NCBI RefSeq assembly: GCF_003781945.1
Contig: NZ_RJJW01000011.1
Location: 61,975 to 125,974 of the forward strand
Direction: 5' to 3'
DNA from: Halorubrum sp. CSM-61
Lineage (GTDB): Archaea; Halobacteriota; Halobacteria; Halobacteriales; Haloferacaceae
DNA: 64,000 nucleotides
Shown here: in pieces, positions 44,569 to 53,035 of the stretch
Numbering within the stretch: the first letter of the stretch is position 1
Layout: each line of letters begins with the position of its first letter
Position numbers and translations under genes: made by a program
Notes under the pieces: model-generated
The model's input: the letters and a program-made list of their open reading frames with translations, nothing else
What the model was told of the DNA's origin: nothing
The model's database searches: none

Positions 44569-45765
44569 CTACCGAAGCGAGTACACGAGGACGCCGGCGC
44601 CGGCCGCCGCGGCACCGATGACGGCGAACGCCGTCTCGAACCCGGCGGTGTCCGAGAGATATCCGATGATCGCCGGGGCGAGCGCGCCGATCGTCGTCAT
44701 CCCCGTCCGGACGACTCCGAGGGTTCCGCCGCCGATGTCGTCGGGGATCACGTCCACCAGGTACGAGTCACGCACCGGACGGAACCCGTGGAAACCCACG
44801 CCGATCAGGACGGTAATGGCGGCCAGCGCGGGGAGCGATCCGACGAACAGCAGGCTCACGACGCCGACGAACATGGCGCCGAACAGCAGGACGCCGACGC
44901 TGAGACGACCGACCCGATCGCTGAGGTCGCCGGTGACCGCCTGGCTGATACTGACGGCGAACAGGAGGCTATAGAGGGCCCCGGCGTTCCCGCTCGAGAC
45001 GCCCTTCTCGGTGGCGAGAAAAAGCGGGAAAAACGACGAGAGCCCGTTCCAGGCGAAGGTGAACAGCATGGTGACGAGCATGAACACCAACAGGTCCCGG
45101 TCGGCGAACACCGAGACGTAACTCGCCTCGCCCCCGTCGTCGTCGGCGTCCGTCTCCGTCGGAGCCCCCCGGACCTGCAGGGACTCGTCGCCTCGAATGC
45201 GGAGGTAGAACAGGAACGAGAACGCGAGCGAGAGGGCGGCGCCGAGGATGAACACGCCCTGCCAGAACGCGATACCGAGAAAGGCGACGACGACGAGCGG
45301 GGCGGTCATCCCGCCGAACTGGCCGATCGTGTCCATCGCTCCGAGCGCCCGTCCGGTGCGGTCCGGGTACTGGTTCGACAACAGGGGGATAGCGACCGCC
45401 TTGTGCGGGCCGGTCGCCAGGCCGATGAGGACCGCGGCGACGAGCACGACCAGAAAGCCGGGGCTGAATGCCGCAAGGAGCGCCGCGCCGGAGAACACCA
45501 CCGCCCCCCCGAGAATGACGACGGGCCGACCGATCCGATCGCCGAGAACGCCCGCGGGGAACTGGACGGACGCGTACGCGAGCATCATCGCGGTAAAGAG
45601 GATCCCGGTCTGCGTGTTCGTAACTCCGTAGAGCCCCTGAAACGTCTCGAACAGCGGTGGAAACACGAATCTGAGAAACTGGACCATAAACCAGAGCAGG
45701 GAGACGAGAATCACCAGATCGTACGTGCGTAAGGTTCCCGTCACTCGATCCGTGGGGAGGTTCAT
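44569..45765 (-). CDS. MFS transporter
   Basis: A 398-residue major facilitator with 12 predicted helices. GILFTAMMLAYASVQFPAG followed by LGDRIGRPVVILGG is the inter-helix 2-3 motif; the mirror in the second half is TGDLSDRVGRLSVGVL. A hydrophilic loop (GAPTETDADDDGGEAS) separates the halves. It probably moves a small organic acid or related compound, since it lies between the IclR regulator and a divergent SDR/enolase set. Substrate cannot be told from sequence. A TATA-like stretch (45791-45801) lies ahead of the start. Confidence 0.92.
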   Translation of the reverse strand: MNLPTDRVTGTLRTYDLVILVSLLWFMVQFLRFVFPPLFETFQGLYGVTNTQTGILFTAMMLAYASVQFPAGVLGDRIGRPVVILGGAVVFSGAALLAAFSPGFLVVLVAAVLIGLATGPHKAVAIPLLSNQYPDRTGRALGAMDTIGQFGGMTAPLVVVAFLGIAFWQGVFILGAALSLAFSFLFYLRIRGDESLQVRGAPTETDADDDGGEASYVSVFADRDLLVFMLVTMLFTFAWNGLSSFFPLFLATEKGVSSGNAGALYSLLFAVSISQAVTGDLSDRVGRLSVGVLLFGAMFVGVVSLLFVGSLPALAAITVLIGVGFHGFRPVRDSYLVDVIPDDIGGGTLGVVRTGMTTIGALAPAIIGYLSDTAGFETAFAVIGAAAAGAGVLVYSLR

Positions 45766-45858
45766 TGGCGCTACCCACGGTGGCAGGGAACCTTATTGTT
45801 TGGAAAACAGCAGATCCCGTAACTGCTTTGTCACTCCTCTACACACCTGTAGGCGACG

Positions 45859-46656
45859 ATGGATTTACGACTACAGGACCGAACCGCGATCGTCGCGGCG
45901 TCGAGCGACGGGATCGGGAACGCGGCGGCGAGACGGTTACTCGAGGAGGGAGCGAACGTCGCGATCTGCTCGCGGACCGAGGAGAAGGTGCGCGACGCGG
46001 CCGAACAGCTCTGCGAGGACGTCGGCGTGGACGACGATCGGGTCCTCCCAATCCGGTGTGACGTCACCGACCGGAGCGACATCGAGCGGCTCGTCTCCGA
46101 GACCGTCGAGGCGTTCGGAGCGATCGACGTCCACGTCAACAACCACGGCGGCCCGCCGGCGGTGACGTTCGAAGAGGCGACGAACGAGCAGTGGGACGAG
46201 AGCTACCACCGCGTGGTCTCCAGCACGCGGTGGATGACGGAGGCCGTCCTTCCGCACCTTCAGGAGAGCGAGATCGGGTCGCTCGTGACGGTCACGAGCG
46301 CCTCGGCGAGAGAGCCGCCAAAAGGGCACGCCATCTCCAACGTCTTCCGGCTCGGCCTGTACGGGTTGGTGAAGTCGATCTCCCGCGAGTACGCCCCGTC
46401 GGTCCGGTCGAACGCCGTCACCCCGCGTTTCATCATGACCGATCGGATCAAGTACAAGGTCGAGCGACGCGCCGAACAGCGGGACATGTCGTTCGACGAG
46501 GCGATGCAGAGCCGGGTCGACGAGGTCTCGATGAACCGGGCCGGCGACCCCGCGGAGTTCGCCGACGCGGTCGCCTATCTCGCCTCACCCAGAGCGAGCT
46601 TCGTCACCGGAGAGGTGCTCAGCGTCGACGGCGGCTGGAGCCGGCACGTTCTCTGA
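45859..46656 (+). CDS. Short-chain dehydrogenase/reductase, no usual Tyr
   Basis: A 265-residue Rossmann-fold enzyme. VAASSDGIGNAAARRLLE is the cofactor Gly motif; NNHGGPPAV replaces NNAG; SASAREPPKGHAISNVF has the Ser but the Tyr-x3-Lys reads Asn-Val-Phe-Arg...Lys (LSNSxR-like group), so the catalytic Tyr is missing. It ends with VTGEVLSVDGGWSRHVL, normal for SDRs. In this subgroup an alternative acid/base may be used. It begins the + strand run with the enolase-superfamily and TTT genes, thus probably a step of the same pathway. Confidence 0.88.
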   Translation: MDLRLQDRTAIVAASSDGIGNAAARRLLEEGANVAICSRTEEKVRDAAEQLCEDVGVDDDRVLPIRCDVTDRSDIERLVSETVEAFGAIDVHVNNHGGPPAVTFEEATNEQWDESYHRVVSSTRWMTEAVLPHLQESEIGSLVTVTSASAREPPKGHAISNVFRLGLYGLVKSISREYAPSVRSNAVTPRFIMTDRIKYKVERRAEQRDMSFDEAMQSRVDEVSMNRAGDPAEFADAVAYLASPRASFVTGEVLSVDGGWSRHVL

Positions 46657-46707
46657 ACCCACGGTCGCGCCGGAAGAACCGGAGAATTGCTGCATCTATC
46701 ACTATCT

Positions 46708-46715
46708 ATTTATAC
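46708..46715 (+). promoter_or_regulatory. TATA-like box of the enolase-superfamily gene
   Basis: TATTTATA lies 26-33 bases ahead of the ATG at 46741. Confidence 0.5.
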
Positions 46716-46740
46716 TGATGTAGCGACCTGTCGAAGTAGG

Positions 46741-47868
46741 ATGCAAGTCACAGACATAGAAACGGCAGTGCTCGGTAGCGCTGTCGAGGCGGCGTCGCTT
46801 CCAGCACAGGTCGGAGACCGCGAACTCGACATCAGTTCGGTCGTGGTTCGGATCCACACCGACGAGGGAATCACGGGATACGGCGAATCGTTCTACCGGT
46901 CGGAGGAGAACAACCAGTTCCTCGCCCGCTCGATCGAATCGATGGGAACCCACGTCATCGGCAAGGACCCGGAGAACGTCAAGGACATCTGGCACGAGCT
47001 GTACCTCCACGTCAAGCGGGCCGGTGCGTACGGCGCACTGAGCGCGATCGACGAGGCGCTCTGGGACATCAAGGGGAAAGACGCCGGGAAACCGGTGTAC
47101 CAGCTCCTCGGTGGACAGGTCGGAGAGGTAAACGCCTACGCGACGTTCCCGGCGGACAAGACGGCCGACGAGCTGGTCGAGTACGCCAACTGGCTCCACG
47201 AGAAGGGGTTCGAGGCGATGAAGATCGGGGCCGGCTTCGGCGTCGCCGAGGACCGCAACCGGATCGAGACGATCACAAACGCGATCCCGGACGACTTCGG
47301 GCTCGCGATCGACGCGAACACCTCGTACACCTACACCGACGCCCACAAGGTCGCCGAGATCGCCAGCGAACACGGCGTCGAGTGGTTCGAAGAGCCGATC
47401 GCCCACACCGACATTCAGGGGCAGGCCCAGCTCAACAAGGACGTCGACGTGCCGATCTCCGGCTACCAGACGCACACGCCGCACTACCCCGCTCTCGACC
47501 ATCTGAAGGCGGAGGCGCTCGACATCTATCAACCGTCGCTCGACTACGTCGGGGGAATCACCGGTGCGACCCGCGTCGCGGCGCTCGTCGAGTCGTTCAA
47601 CAAGGAGATGGTGCCACACGCGCTCGGCCCGGCGATCAACTACGCCGCGAGTCTGCACGTTGCGGCGGCGAGCCGGCAGTGTGAGCTCATCGAATTCGCC
47701 GTTCTCGACGACGACATCGACGATCCGGGCGAGTACATCGCGGGCCCCTACATCGAGAACCGCGACGCGATACACGTCGAAGACGGCGGGCGCATCGATC
47801 CCCCGACCGAGCCGGGCCTCGGAGTGACGATCGACGAGGAGGTGTTCGAGGAGTACCGGGTCGACTGA
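46741..47868 (+). CDS. Enolase-superfamily (mandelate racemase/MLE) protein
   Basis: A 375-residue enzyme with the capping domain (EGITGYGESFYRSEENNQ, GALSAIDEALWDIKGKDAGK, YQLLGG) and the barrel. FEAMKIGAGFG supplies a Lys but lacks the second of KxK, AIDANTSYTY an Asp ligand, EWFEEPIAH a Glu ligand; the third ligand region reads DVPISGYQTHTP where a Glu is expected, and LGPAINYAASLH follows VPHA with a His. So it is a divergent racemase/dehydratase of the mandelate-racemase subgroup; the substrate is probably an acid sugar or hydroxyacid. It is just ahead of the TTT transporter. Confidence 0.88.
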   Translation: MQVTDIETAVLGSAVEAASLPAQVGDRELDISSVVVRIHTDEGITGYGESFYRSEENNQFLARSIESMGTHVIGKDPENVKDIWHELYLHVKRAGAYGALSAIDEALWDIKGKDAGKPVYQLLGGQVGEVNAYATFPADKTADELVEYANWLHEKGFEAMKIGAGFGVAEDRNRIETITNAIPDDFGLAIDANTSYTYTDAHKVAEIASEHGVEWFEEPIAHTDIQGQAQLNKDVDVPISGYQTHTPHYPALDHLKAEALDIYQPSLDYVGGITGATRVAALVESFNKEMVPHALGPAINYAASLHVAAASRQCELIEFAVLDDDIDDPGEYIAGPYIENRDAIHVEDGGRIDPPTEPGLGVTIDEEVFEEYRVD

Positions 47869-48040
47869 TCGGGTCCCACAGAACCGAATCGACCCTCAGT
47901 TCGAGTCGGATTCCCTCCGACTCGACGTCGCGGCACACGCTTTGTCCGTCGTTCCCCAAACCGAGGTTTCTCACGCTCACAGTGCGAGAACTCCGGACCC
48001 GCGTCCGCCGTTCGGAAAATGTAAATCTCCTTATTCAATA

Positions 48041-48052
48041 ATTATATATAAT
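48041..48052 (+). promoter_or_regulatory. TATA-like box of the tctCBA operon
   Basis: ATTATATATAAT lies 26-37 bases ahead of the tctC ATG at 48078, a strong A/T-rich box. Confidence 0.6.
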
Positions 48053-48077
48053 ACCACCCCATTCATCGACCTGTATC

Positions 48078-49163
48078 ATGGTAGATCATACCAGAAGGAG
48101 ATTTGTAAAGACTGCAGGAGCAGGCGCCGTGGCCGTCTCCCTCGCGGGCTGTTCCGGAAACGGTGGAGACGGAGGCGACGGCTCTGACGGGAGCGACGGC
48201 AGCGACGGGGGCAACGGCGGAGACGACTACCCGCCGTCGTCGCTGACCTTCGTCAACGCGTACTCGGAAGGCGGCGGCGTCGACACCAACTTCCGCCAGA
48301 TCCAGACGTACTTCGAGGACTACCTGGACGCGAACTTCAACATCGAGTACCGCTCCGGCGCCGGGACGCGAGTCGCGGCGAACACCGTCGCCCAGGACGA
48401 GGAGCTGATGCGAATCGGCGGAACGCTCTCGCCGGCGACGCCGGCCACGATCGCGTTCGACGAGGCGCAGGACGACACCGAGCCCGAGTTCACGCTGGAC
48501 GACCTCCGCCCGCTCGGAACGCTCTCGAGCGAGGCGGCGATCATCCGCGTTCGTGAGGACGAAGACAGGTTCCGAACGATTCAGGAGCTGGTCGACTACG
48601 CCGACGAGAACCCCGGAGAGCTGACCGTCGGGGCGTCCGCACCGACGAACCGGAACATGCTCTCCATCATCATGCTGATGGAGGAGACGGGCATCGATCT
48701 CACGCTGGTCCCGTTCGAGGGCGGCGGACCGACGCAGACCGCGCTCCTCCAGGGCGAGATCGACGTCGCGGCACGGAGCGTGTACAACAGCGCGAGCATC
48801 GCCGACGAGTCGCACTGCCTGTGCGTCTACGCCGAGGAGAACCCCGAACCGGACCTCACGAACGACGCGCCGCCGATCAACGAAGAGCTCGGAACGGACA
48901 TCAACTACGCCCCGACCGCGGGGACGCAGTTCTACTTCGTGTCGGCGGCCGCCGCCGAGGAGTACCCCGACCGGTACGACCACGTCCAACAGGCCTTCCA
49001 GAGCGCACACGAGGACGAGGAATACCGTGCGGACCTCGAAGAAATCGGCGAGCTGGGGAAGTTAGTCTGGAACAGCCCCGACGAGACGGAGGAGATCCTT
49101 CAGAGTTCCTACGAGACCTACCAGGAATTCGTCCCGCTGTTCGAAGAGTACGTTCAGAACTGA
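48078..49163 (+). CDS. tctC: Tripartite tricarboxylate transporter, substrate-binding lipoprotein
   Basis: A 361-residue solute receptor. The N-terminus has twin arginines (TRRRFVKTAGAGAVA) and a lipobox (SLAGC), so it is a Tat-exported lipoprotein, followed by a Gly-Asp-Ser linker. The mature part reads TFVNAYSEGGGVDTNFRQ, the usual first loop, then RSGAGTRVAANTVAQDEEL and GELTVGASAPTNRNMLSI and VPFEGGGPTQTALLQGEIDV. TctC-type receptors bind citrate-like or other carboxylates. It is first of a TctC-TctB-TctA operon. Confidence 0.9.
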   Translation: MVDHTRRRFVKTAGAGAVAVSLAGCSGNGGDGGDGSDGSDGSDGGNGGDDYPPSSLTFVNAYSEGGGVDTNFRQIQTYFEDYLDANFNIEYRSGAGTRVAANTVAQDEELMRIGGTLSPATPATIAFDEAQDDTEPEFTLDDLRPLGTLSSEAAIIRVREDEDRFRTIQELVDYADENPGELTVGASAPTNRNMLSIIMLMEETGIDLTLVPFEGGGPTQTALLQGEIDVAARSVYNSASIADESHCLCVYAEENPEPDLTNDAPPINEELGTDINYAPTAGTQFYFVSAAAAEEYPDRYDHVQQAFQSAHEDEEYRADLEEIGELGKLVWNSPDETEEILQSSYETYQEFVPLFEEYVQN

Positions 49164-49196
49164 TCGGCTCGTTGAATTTTTTGAGAGATACACAGA

Positions 49197-49709
49197 ATGT
49201 CAATGCAAAACGACGAGGAGGGCGAAAACGCTCCGACGAAATCGACCGCGTACGTGGCAGTCGTCCGACTGTCGTTCATCACGGCCGGCTTCGTCCTCGC
49301 GGGGTTGTACCTGGAGAGCACCTACGGCCGAATTCGGCTGAACAACCTGTACTACCCGTACTTCGTGATCTCGATGCTCCTCCTGTTCGGAGTGACCGTC
49401 TACATCGAAGAGATATACGGGCTGTTCGGCCGATCGCCGGATCTCGACTTCACCGAGTCGATGAAAGTCACTCTCGAGAAGTGGAAGCGGCCGATCGGCC
49501 TCGTGTTGATCGGAACCGTCTACCTCTTCATCATCGATCTGGTCGGGTTCTTCTCGTCCTCGGCGCTGGCGATGATCGCGCTGATGCTCGTCGGCGGGTC
49601 CCGAGACGCCAAGCAGATCGTCGGCGTGACGCTGCTAGTACTGGCGCTCGTCTACCTCCTGTTCGTCCGCCTGATGGGGTTACAGCCCCCGGAGGGGATG
49701 TTCATATGA
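49197..49709 (+). CDS. tctB: Tripartite tricarboxylate transporter, small membrane subunit
   Basis: A 170-residue membrane protein with four hydrophobic segments, the usual layout of TctB. FITAGFVLAGLYLESTYGR, YPYFVISMLLLFGVTVY, IGLVLIGTVYLFIIDLVGFF and QIVGVTLLVLALVYLLFVRL are the helices. It lies between the receptor and large permease (33 and 82 bases away) in the same direction. Needed together with TctA for transport driven by an ion gradient; sequence is poorly conserved so call rests on size, topology and position. Confidence 0.85.
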   Translation: MSMQNDEEGENAPTKSTAYVAVVRLSFITAGFVLAGLYLESTYGRIRLNNLYYPYFVISMLLLFGVTVYIEEIYGLFGRSPDLDFTESMKVTLEKWKRPIGLVLIGTVYLFIIDLVGFFSSSALAMIALMLVGGSRDAKQIVGVTLLVLALVYLLFVRLMGLQPPEGMFI

Positions 49710-49742
49710 CGCGAGCGCGAACCGATCTGCTATCGGTACCGG

Positions 49743-49787
49743 CGGTCCGCGCTCGCCCAGAGGAGGTCCGCGCTCGCCGAGGAGGTG
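49743..49787 (+). repeat. Imperfect short duplication carrying the tctA ribosome-binding site
   Basis: GGTCCGCGCTCGCC..GAGGA occurs twice in a row (about 49743-49763 and 49764-49783), the second ending in GGAGGTGA at 49781-49788, a good Shine-Dalgarno just before the GTG at 49792. Confidence 0.6.
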
Positions 49788-49791
49788 ACGC

Positions 49792-51300
49792 GTGGCGATA
49801 GCGCTGATCCCGGAGGCGTTGGGCCTCCTGCTCACCCCGCAGAACGTCATGTTCATCTGTATCGGGGTCGTCTTCGGAATGATCGCCGGATCGATCCCCG
49901 GATTCACCGGGACGAACACGGTCGCCATCGCGCTGCCGTTCACGCTGGCCATGCGGCCCGAGATCGCGTTGGTGTTCATGTCGGCGATCTACATCGGCGC
50001 GAACTACGGCGGAGCGATCCCCGCGGTCCTGATCAACACTCCCGGGACCGCCGGGGCGACGGCGACCGTCCTCGACGCGTACCCCATGTCACAGCAGGGC
50101 GACGCGTCGAAGGCCCTCGGGATCTCGATCCTCGCGAGCGTCATCGGCGGGTTCCTCGCCGCGCTGGTCATCCTGTTCCTGCTCGGCCCGATCGGCGAGA
50201 TCGCGTTCCTCTTCACCAATCGGGAGATATTCGTCCTCGGGCTGTTCGGGCTCGCGGCCGTCGCCGCGGCGATCGGCGACAACGTCCGGAAAGGGCTCGT
50301 GTCGGGGTTCATCGGACTGCTGATCGCGGCCATGCCCGTCGACCCGACGACGGGACAGCGCCGCCTCGACTTCGGGTTCTTCGGGCTGTACGACGCGGTG
50401 CCGTTCGTTCCCGTCGTCGTCGGCCTGTTCGCGATCTCCGAGCTGTTCTACCTCATCGACAAGCGGGCGATCAGCTCGGACACCGACGTCAAGACGACCT
50501 ACCGCGACATCCTCGGCGGGTTCCGATACGTGCTGTCGCGACCGCTCTCTCTCCTCCGAGCGTCGACGCTGGGACTGGTCATCGGATCGATGCCGGGGGC
50601 GGGCACGTCCGTCGCGAACTTCGTGAGCTGGGCGATCGCGAAGACCATGTCGAACGATCCGGACAGCTTCGGCGAGGGGAACCCAGACGGGGTCATCGCC
50701 TCGGAAGGGTCCAACAGCGCCGTCACCGCCGGGTCGCTCGTGCCGACGCTGGCGCTCGGCATCCCCGGCAGCGGAACGACCGCGGTGATGCTCGCCGCGC
50801 TGTTGCTTCACGGGATCCGACCCGGGCCGAACCTCATGCAGGACTTCACGCTGGAGGCGAACATCATCATCCTCTCGCTCCTGGTGGGGAACGTCGCCCT
50901 GCTGATCTTCGCGCTCGGGATCTCGAAGTACCTCGTGCGGATCGTGACGCTCCCGACCTTCATGATCGTCCCGGCGATCCTGGTGTTGACGGTAATCGGG
51001 TCGTATGCGATGCGGGGGAGCATGTTCGACGTCTGGTTCATGTTCCTGTTCGGGATGATCGGGTTCGTGATGCGGGAGAACGACTTCTCGCTGATCCCGC
51101 TGATCCTCGGCGTCATCCTCGGTCCGATCATCGAGGGCGCGTTCCTCCGGAGCATGCTCATCAGCAGCAACGATCCGATGTACTTCTTCGAGAGTACGAT
51201 CGCGATCATCCTCTGGATCGGCGTCGTGTTCGTCCTCATCAGCCAGCCCGTGTTCACGGTCATTCGAGGCGTCCTCGAAAGCCGGACGGACCTGTTCTGA
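49792..51300 (+). CDS. tctA: Tripartite tricarboxylate transporter, large permease
   Basis: A 502-residue protein with about 11-12 transmembrane segments, starting from a GTG after a strong GGAGGTGA site. GMIAGSIPGFTGTNTVAIALP, PAVLINTPGTAGATATVLD and LGLVIGSMPGAGTSVANFVS are the two pseudo-symmetric Gly-rich loops typical of TctA, with EGSNSAVTAGSLVPTLALGIPG as the fourth. The order tctC-tctB-tctA is standard. The system imports a carboxylate using the ion gradient. Here it is tied to the enolase-superfamily and SDR genes. Confidence 0.95.
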   Translation: MAIALIPEALGLLLTPQNVMFICIGVVFGMIAGSIPGFTGTNTVAIALPFTLAMRPEIALVFMSAIYIGANYGGAIPAVLINTPGTAGATATVLDAYPMSQQGDASKALGISILASVIGGFLAALVILFLLGPIGEIAFLFTNREIFVLGLFGLAAVAAAIGDNVRKGLVSGFIGLLIAAMPVDPTTGQRRLDFGFFGLYDAVPFVPVVVGLFAISELFYLIDKRAISSDTDVKTTYRDILGGFRYVLSRPLSLLRASTLGLVIGSMPGAGTSVANFVSWAIAKTMSNDPDSFGEGNPDGVIASEGSNSAVTAGSLVPTLALGIPGSGTTAVMLAALLLHGIRPGPNLMQDFTLEANIIILSLLVGNVALLIFALGISKYLVRIVTLPTFMIVPAILVLTVIGSYAMRGSMFDVWFMFLFGMIGFVMRENDFSLIPLILGVILGPIIEGAFLRSMLISSNDPMYFFESTIAIILWIGVVFVLISQPVFTVIRGVLESRTDLF

Positions 51301-51447
51301 GTCCCTCCGGCGGGCGTCCTTCCGGTCGCCCCGCACTCGCCGATCGGACCGCGATCGCGTGGATCGCTCGACGGACCCCGATCCGCTGGGTTCGCTCGGC
51401 AGACCCGACGGGTACATTCATTACCGATCGCCTCGTCACGGTGACCG

Positions 51448-51630
51448 ATGGACGAAAACGAGGCACGGAGGATTCGGATCAATCTCACCGTCGGCCTCTT
51501 TCTGATCGGCTCCGGCGCCGCGATTCGGTTCGCCTTCGCCGACAGCGTGTACGGGCCGCTCTGTCTCGGGGTCGGCGTCTTATTCCTCGCGAAATCGCTC
51601 GCGGGGATCCGACTGTACGGCGACCGCTGA
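51448..51630 (+). CDS. Small two-helix membrane protein
   Basis: A 60-residue protein. LTVGLFLIGSGAAIRFAFA and LCLGVGVLFLAKSLAGIRL are two hydrophobic segments with basic flanks (MDENEARRIRIN at the start). It follows tctA by 147 bases with its own ATG. No family is recognised; it may be a small accessory membrane protein of the transporter. Confidence 0.5.
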   Translation: MDENEARRIRINLTVGLFLIGSGAAIRFAFADSVYGPLCLGVGVLFLAKSLAGIRLYGDR

Positions 51631-51636
51631 GCCGTC

Positions 51637-51846
51637 AGTCGGACGTGCTCGTCGTCTCCCGGGAATACAGATACGCCCCGAGAATGACGGTCACCGCGGC
51701 GACGCCGCCGAAGGGGGCGAAGAAGGCGGTGGTGTCCCCGTGCGTGAGTGCGATCCCGCCGAGCGTCGCACCGAGGCTCCGAATCCGAAGACGCCCGGAT
51801 AGCGTGTCAATCGGCGACTTCCCGTCCGAGAGCGTCGATCACGTCG
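51637..51846 (-). pseudogene. Probable remnant of a membrane transporter C-terminus
   Basis: A minus-strand frame ending at 51637 reads RIRSLGATLGGIALTHG, then TTAFFAPFGGVAAVTVI and ends YLYSRETTSTSD, plausible as the last membrane helices of an MFS-type transporter. Upstream a stop falls at about 51847 and no start codon exists in frame; another frame beyond it reads EKYAIGFDVIDALGREVAD. So this is probably a truncated, frameshifted remnant that overlaps the promoter region of the following dehydrogenase. Confidence 0.35.
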
Positions 51847-51898
51847 AAACCGATAGCGTATTTTTCGGATCCGGTTGCAGTGGTACCGATGACGAATG

Positions 51899-51906
51899 TT
51901 TATTAT
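51899..51906 (+). promoter_or_regulatory. TATA-like box of the zinc dehydrogenase gene
   Basis: TTTATTAT lies 23-30 bases ahead of the ATG at 51929, which supports that start over an upstream one at 51896. Confidence 0.5.
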
Positions 51907-51928
51907 TCCTCGTCAAGACGTGCTAACG

Positions 51929-53035
51929 ATGGATGCCATCGTTTGCCACGATTTCGGAGAGTCGTCAGTACAGGACGTTCCCGAGCCGACGCCCGGCCCG
52001 GAGGAGCTCCTCATAGAGGTCCAGCGGGTCCAGCTCAGCGTCACCGAGTGTAATCTGTATCGGGGGAACGAGATCGCGCACTACGAGACGGTCAGGGATC
52101 GACTCGCACGGGGGGACGCCCGGCTCTTCGGGCACGAGTTCTGCGGTATCGTCCGCGGGAGCGGCGCCGACGTCCAGGGCTTCAGCGAGGGGGACCGCGT
52201 CTACGCGCCCGGAAAGGTTCCCTGCCACGAGTGCCGACAGTGCCAGACCGGGTTCGAACTCTACTGTCCGAACAAGACCTACATCGGGTACGACACTCCC
52301 GGCGCCCTGGCGGAGTACACCGCGCTACCGGCCGAAGCGCTCTGTAAGGTCCCGGACGGCGTCTCGGACGCCGAAGCCGCCGCGCTGCAACCCCTCGCGA
52401 GTGCGTTCCTGTGCGTCGAGGAGGCCGACATCGCCGCCGGCGACGTCGTCGCCGTGTTCGGGACGGGCGTCATGGGTTATCAGTGCGCTCAGCTGGCGCT
52501 CCTCCAAGGCGCGGAGCGCGTGATCGTGATCGACATCGACGAGGAGAAGCTCGCCATCGCTCGGGACCGCGGACTGACGGCCCTCGACGCGACGGCGACC
52601 GACCCCGTCGAGGAGATCGACGCGCTCACGGACGGGATCGGCGTCGACGTCGCCTTCGAGGCCGTCGGCGGCGACCAGTCCGACGCGACGGGCGGGACCG
52701 ATCCCGTCGCGCAGGCGTTCGACGTCGTTCGCCCGGGGGGCAGCGTCGTGCAGGTCGGGTACGTCATCGGGGACATCTCGCTCACGCCGCGTCAGCTCCG
52801 ATCGAAGAGCGTCGATTGGATAAATCCGGTCACCGGCGTGACCGCTCTGACGCCGAACACGACGACCGGCGAGTACGTCGCCTCGCTCGTCGCCGACGGC
52901 CGGGTATCGATCGACGAGTTCGTCACTCACGAGCGGCCCGGACTGGGAGCCTTCGAGGAAGCGGTGGAGATGACCCTTGAAAAGGAGCGGTACGATTCCC
53001 TCGGTCCGGTCCAGATGGTGCTGTCCGGTGAGTGA
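51929..53035 (+). CDS. Zinc-dependent alcohol dehydrogenase (MDR family)
   Basis: A 368-residue medium-chain dehydrogenase. SVTECNLYRGNE gives the catalytic Cys, ARLFGHEFCGIVRGSG the catalytic His-Glu, and CHECRQCQTGFELYC the four Cys of the structural zinc; VVAVFGTGVMGYQCAQLAL is the NAD(P) loop and DIDEEKLAIARDRG the acidic residue selecting NAD(H). It probably oxidises a hydroxy group in the island's pathway. The ATG at 51929 follows a TATA-like box. It is the last gene before the low-GC region. Confidence 0.93.
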   Translation: MDAIVCHDFGESSVQDVPEPTPGPEELLIEVQRVQLSVTECNLYRGNEIAHYETVRDRLARGDARLFGHEFCGIVRGSGADVQGFSEGDRVYAPGKVPCHECRQCQTGFELYCPNKTYIGYDTPGALAEYTALPAEALCKVPDGVSDAEAAALQPLASAFLCVEEADIAAGDVVAVFGTGVMGYQCAQLALLQGAERVIVIDIDEEKLAIARDRGLTALDATATDPVEEIDALTDGIGVDVAFEAVGGDQSDATGGTDPVAQAFDVVRPGGSVVQVGYVIGDISLTPRQLRSKSVDWINPVTGVTALTPNTTTGEYVASLVADGRVSIDEFVTHERPGLGAFEEAVEMTLEKERYDSLGPVQMVLSGE

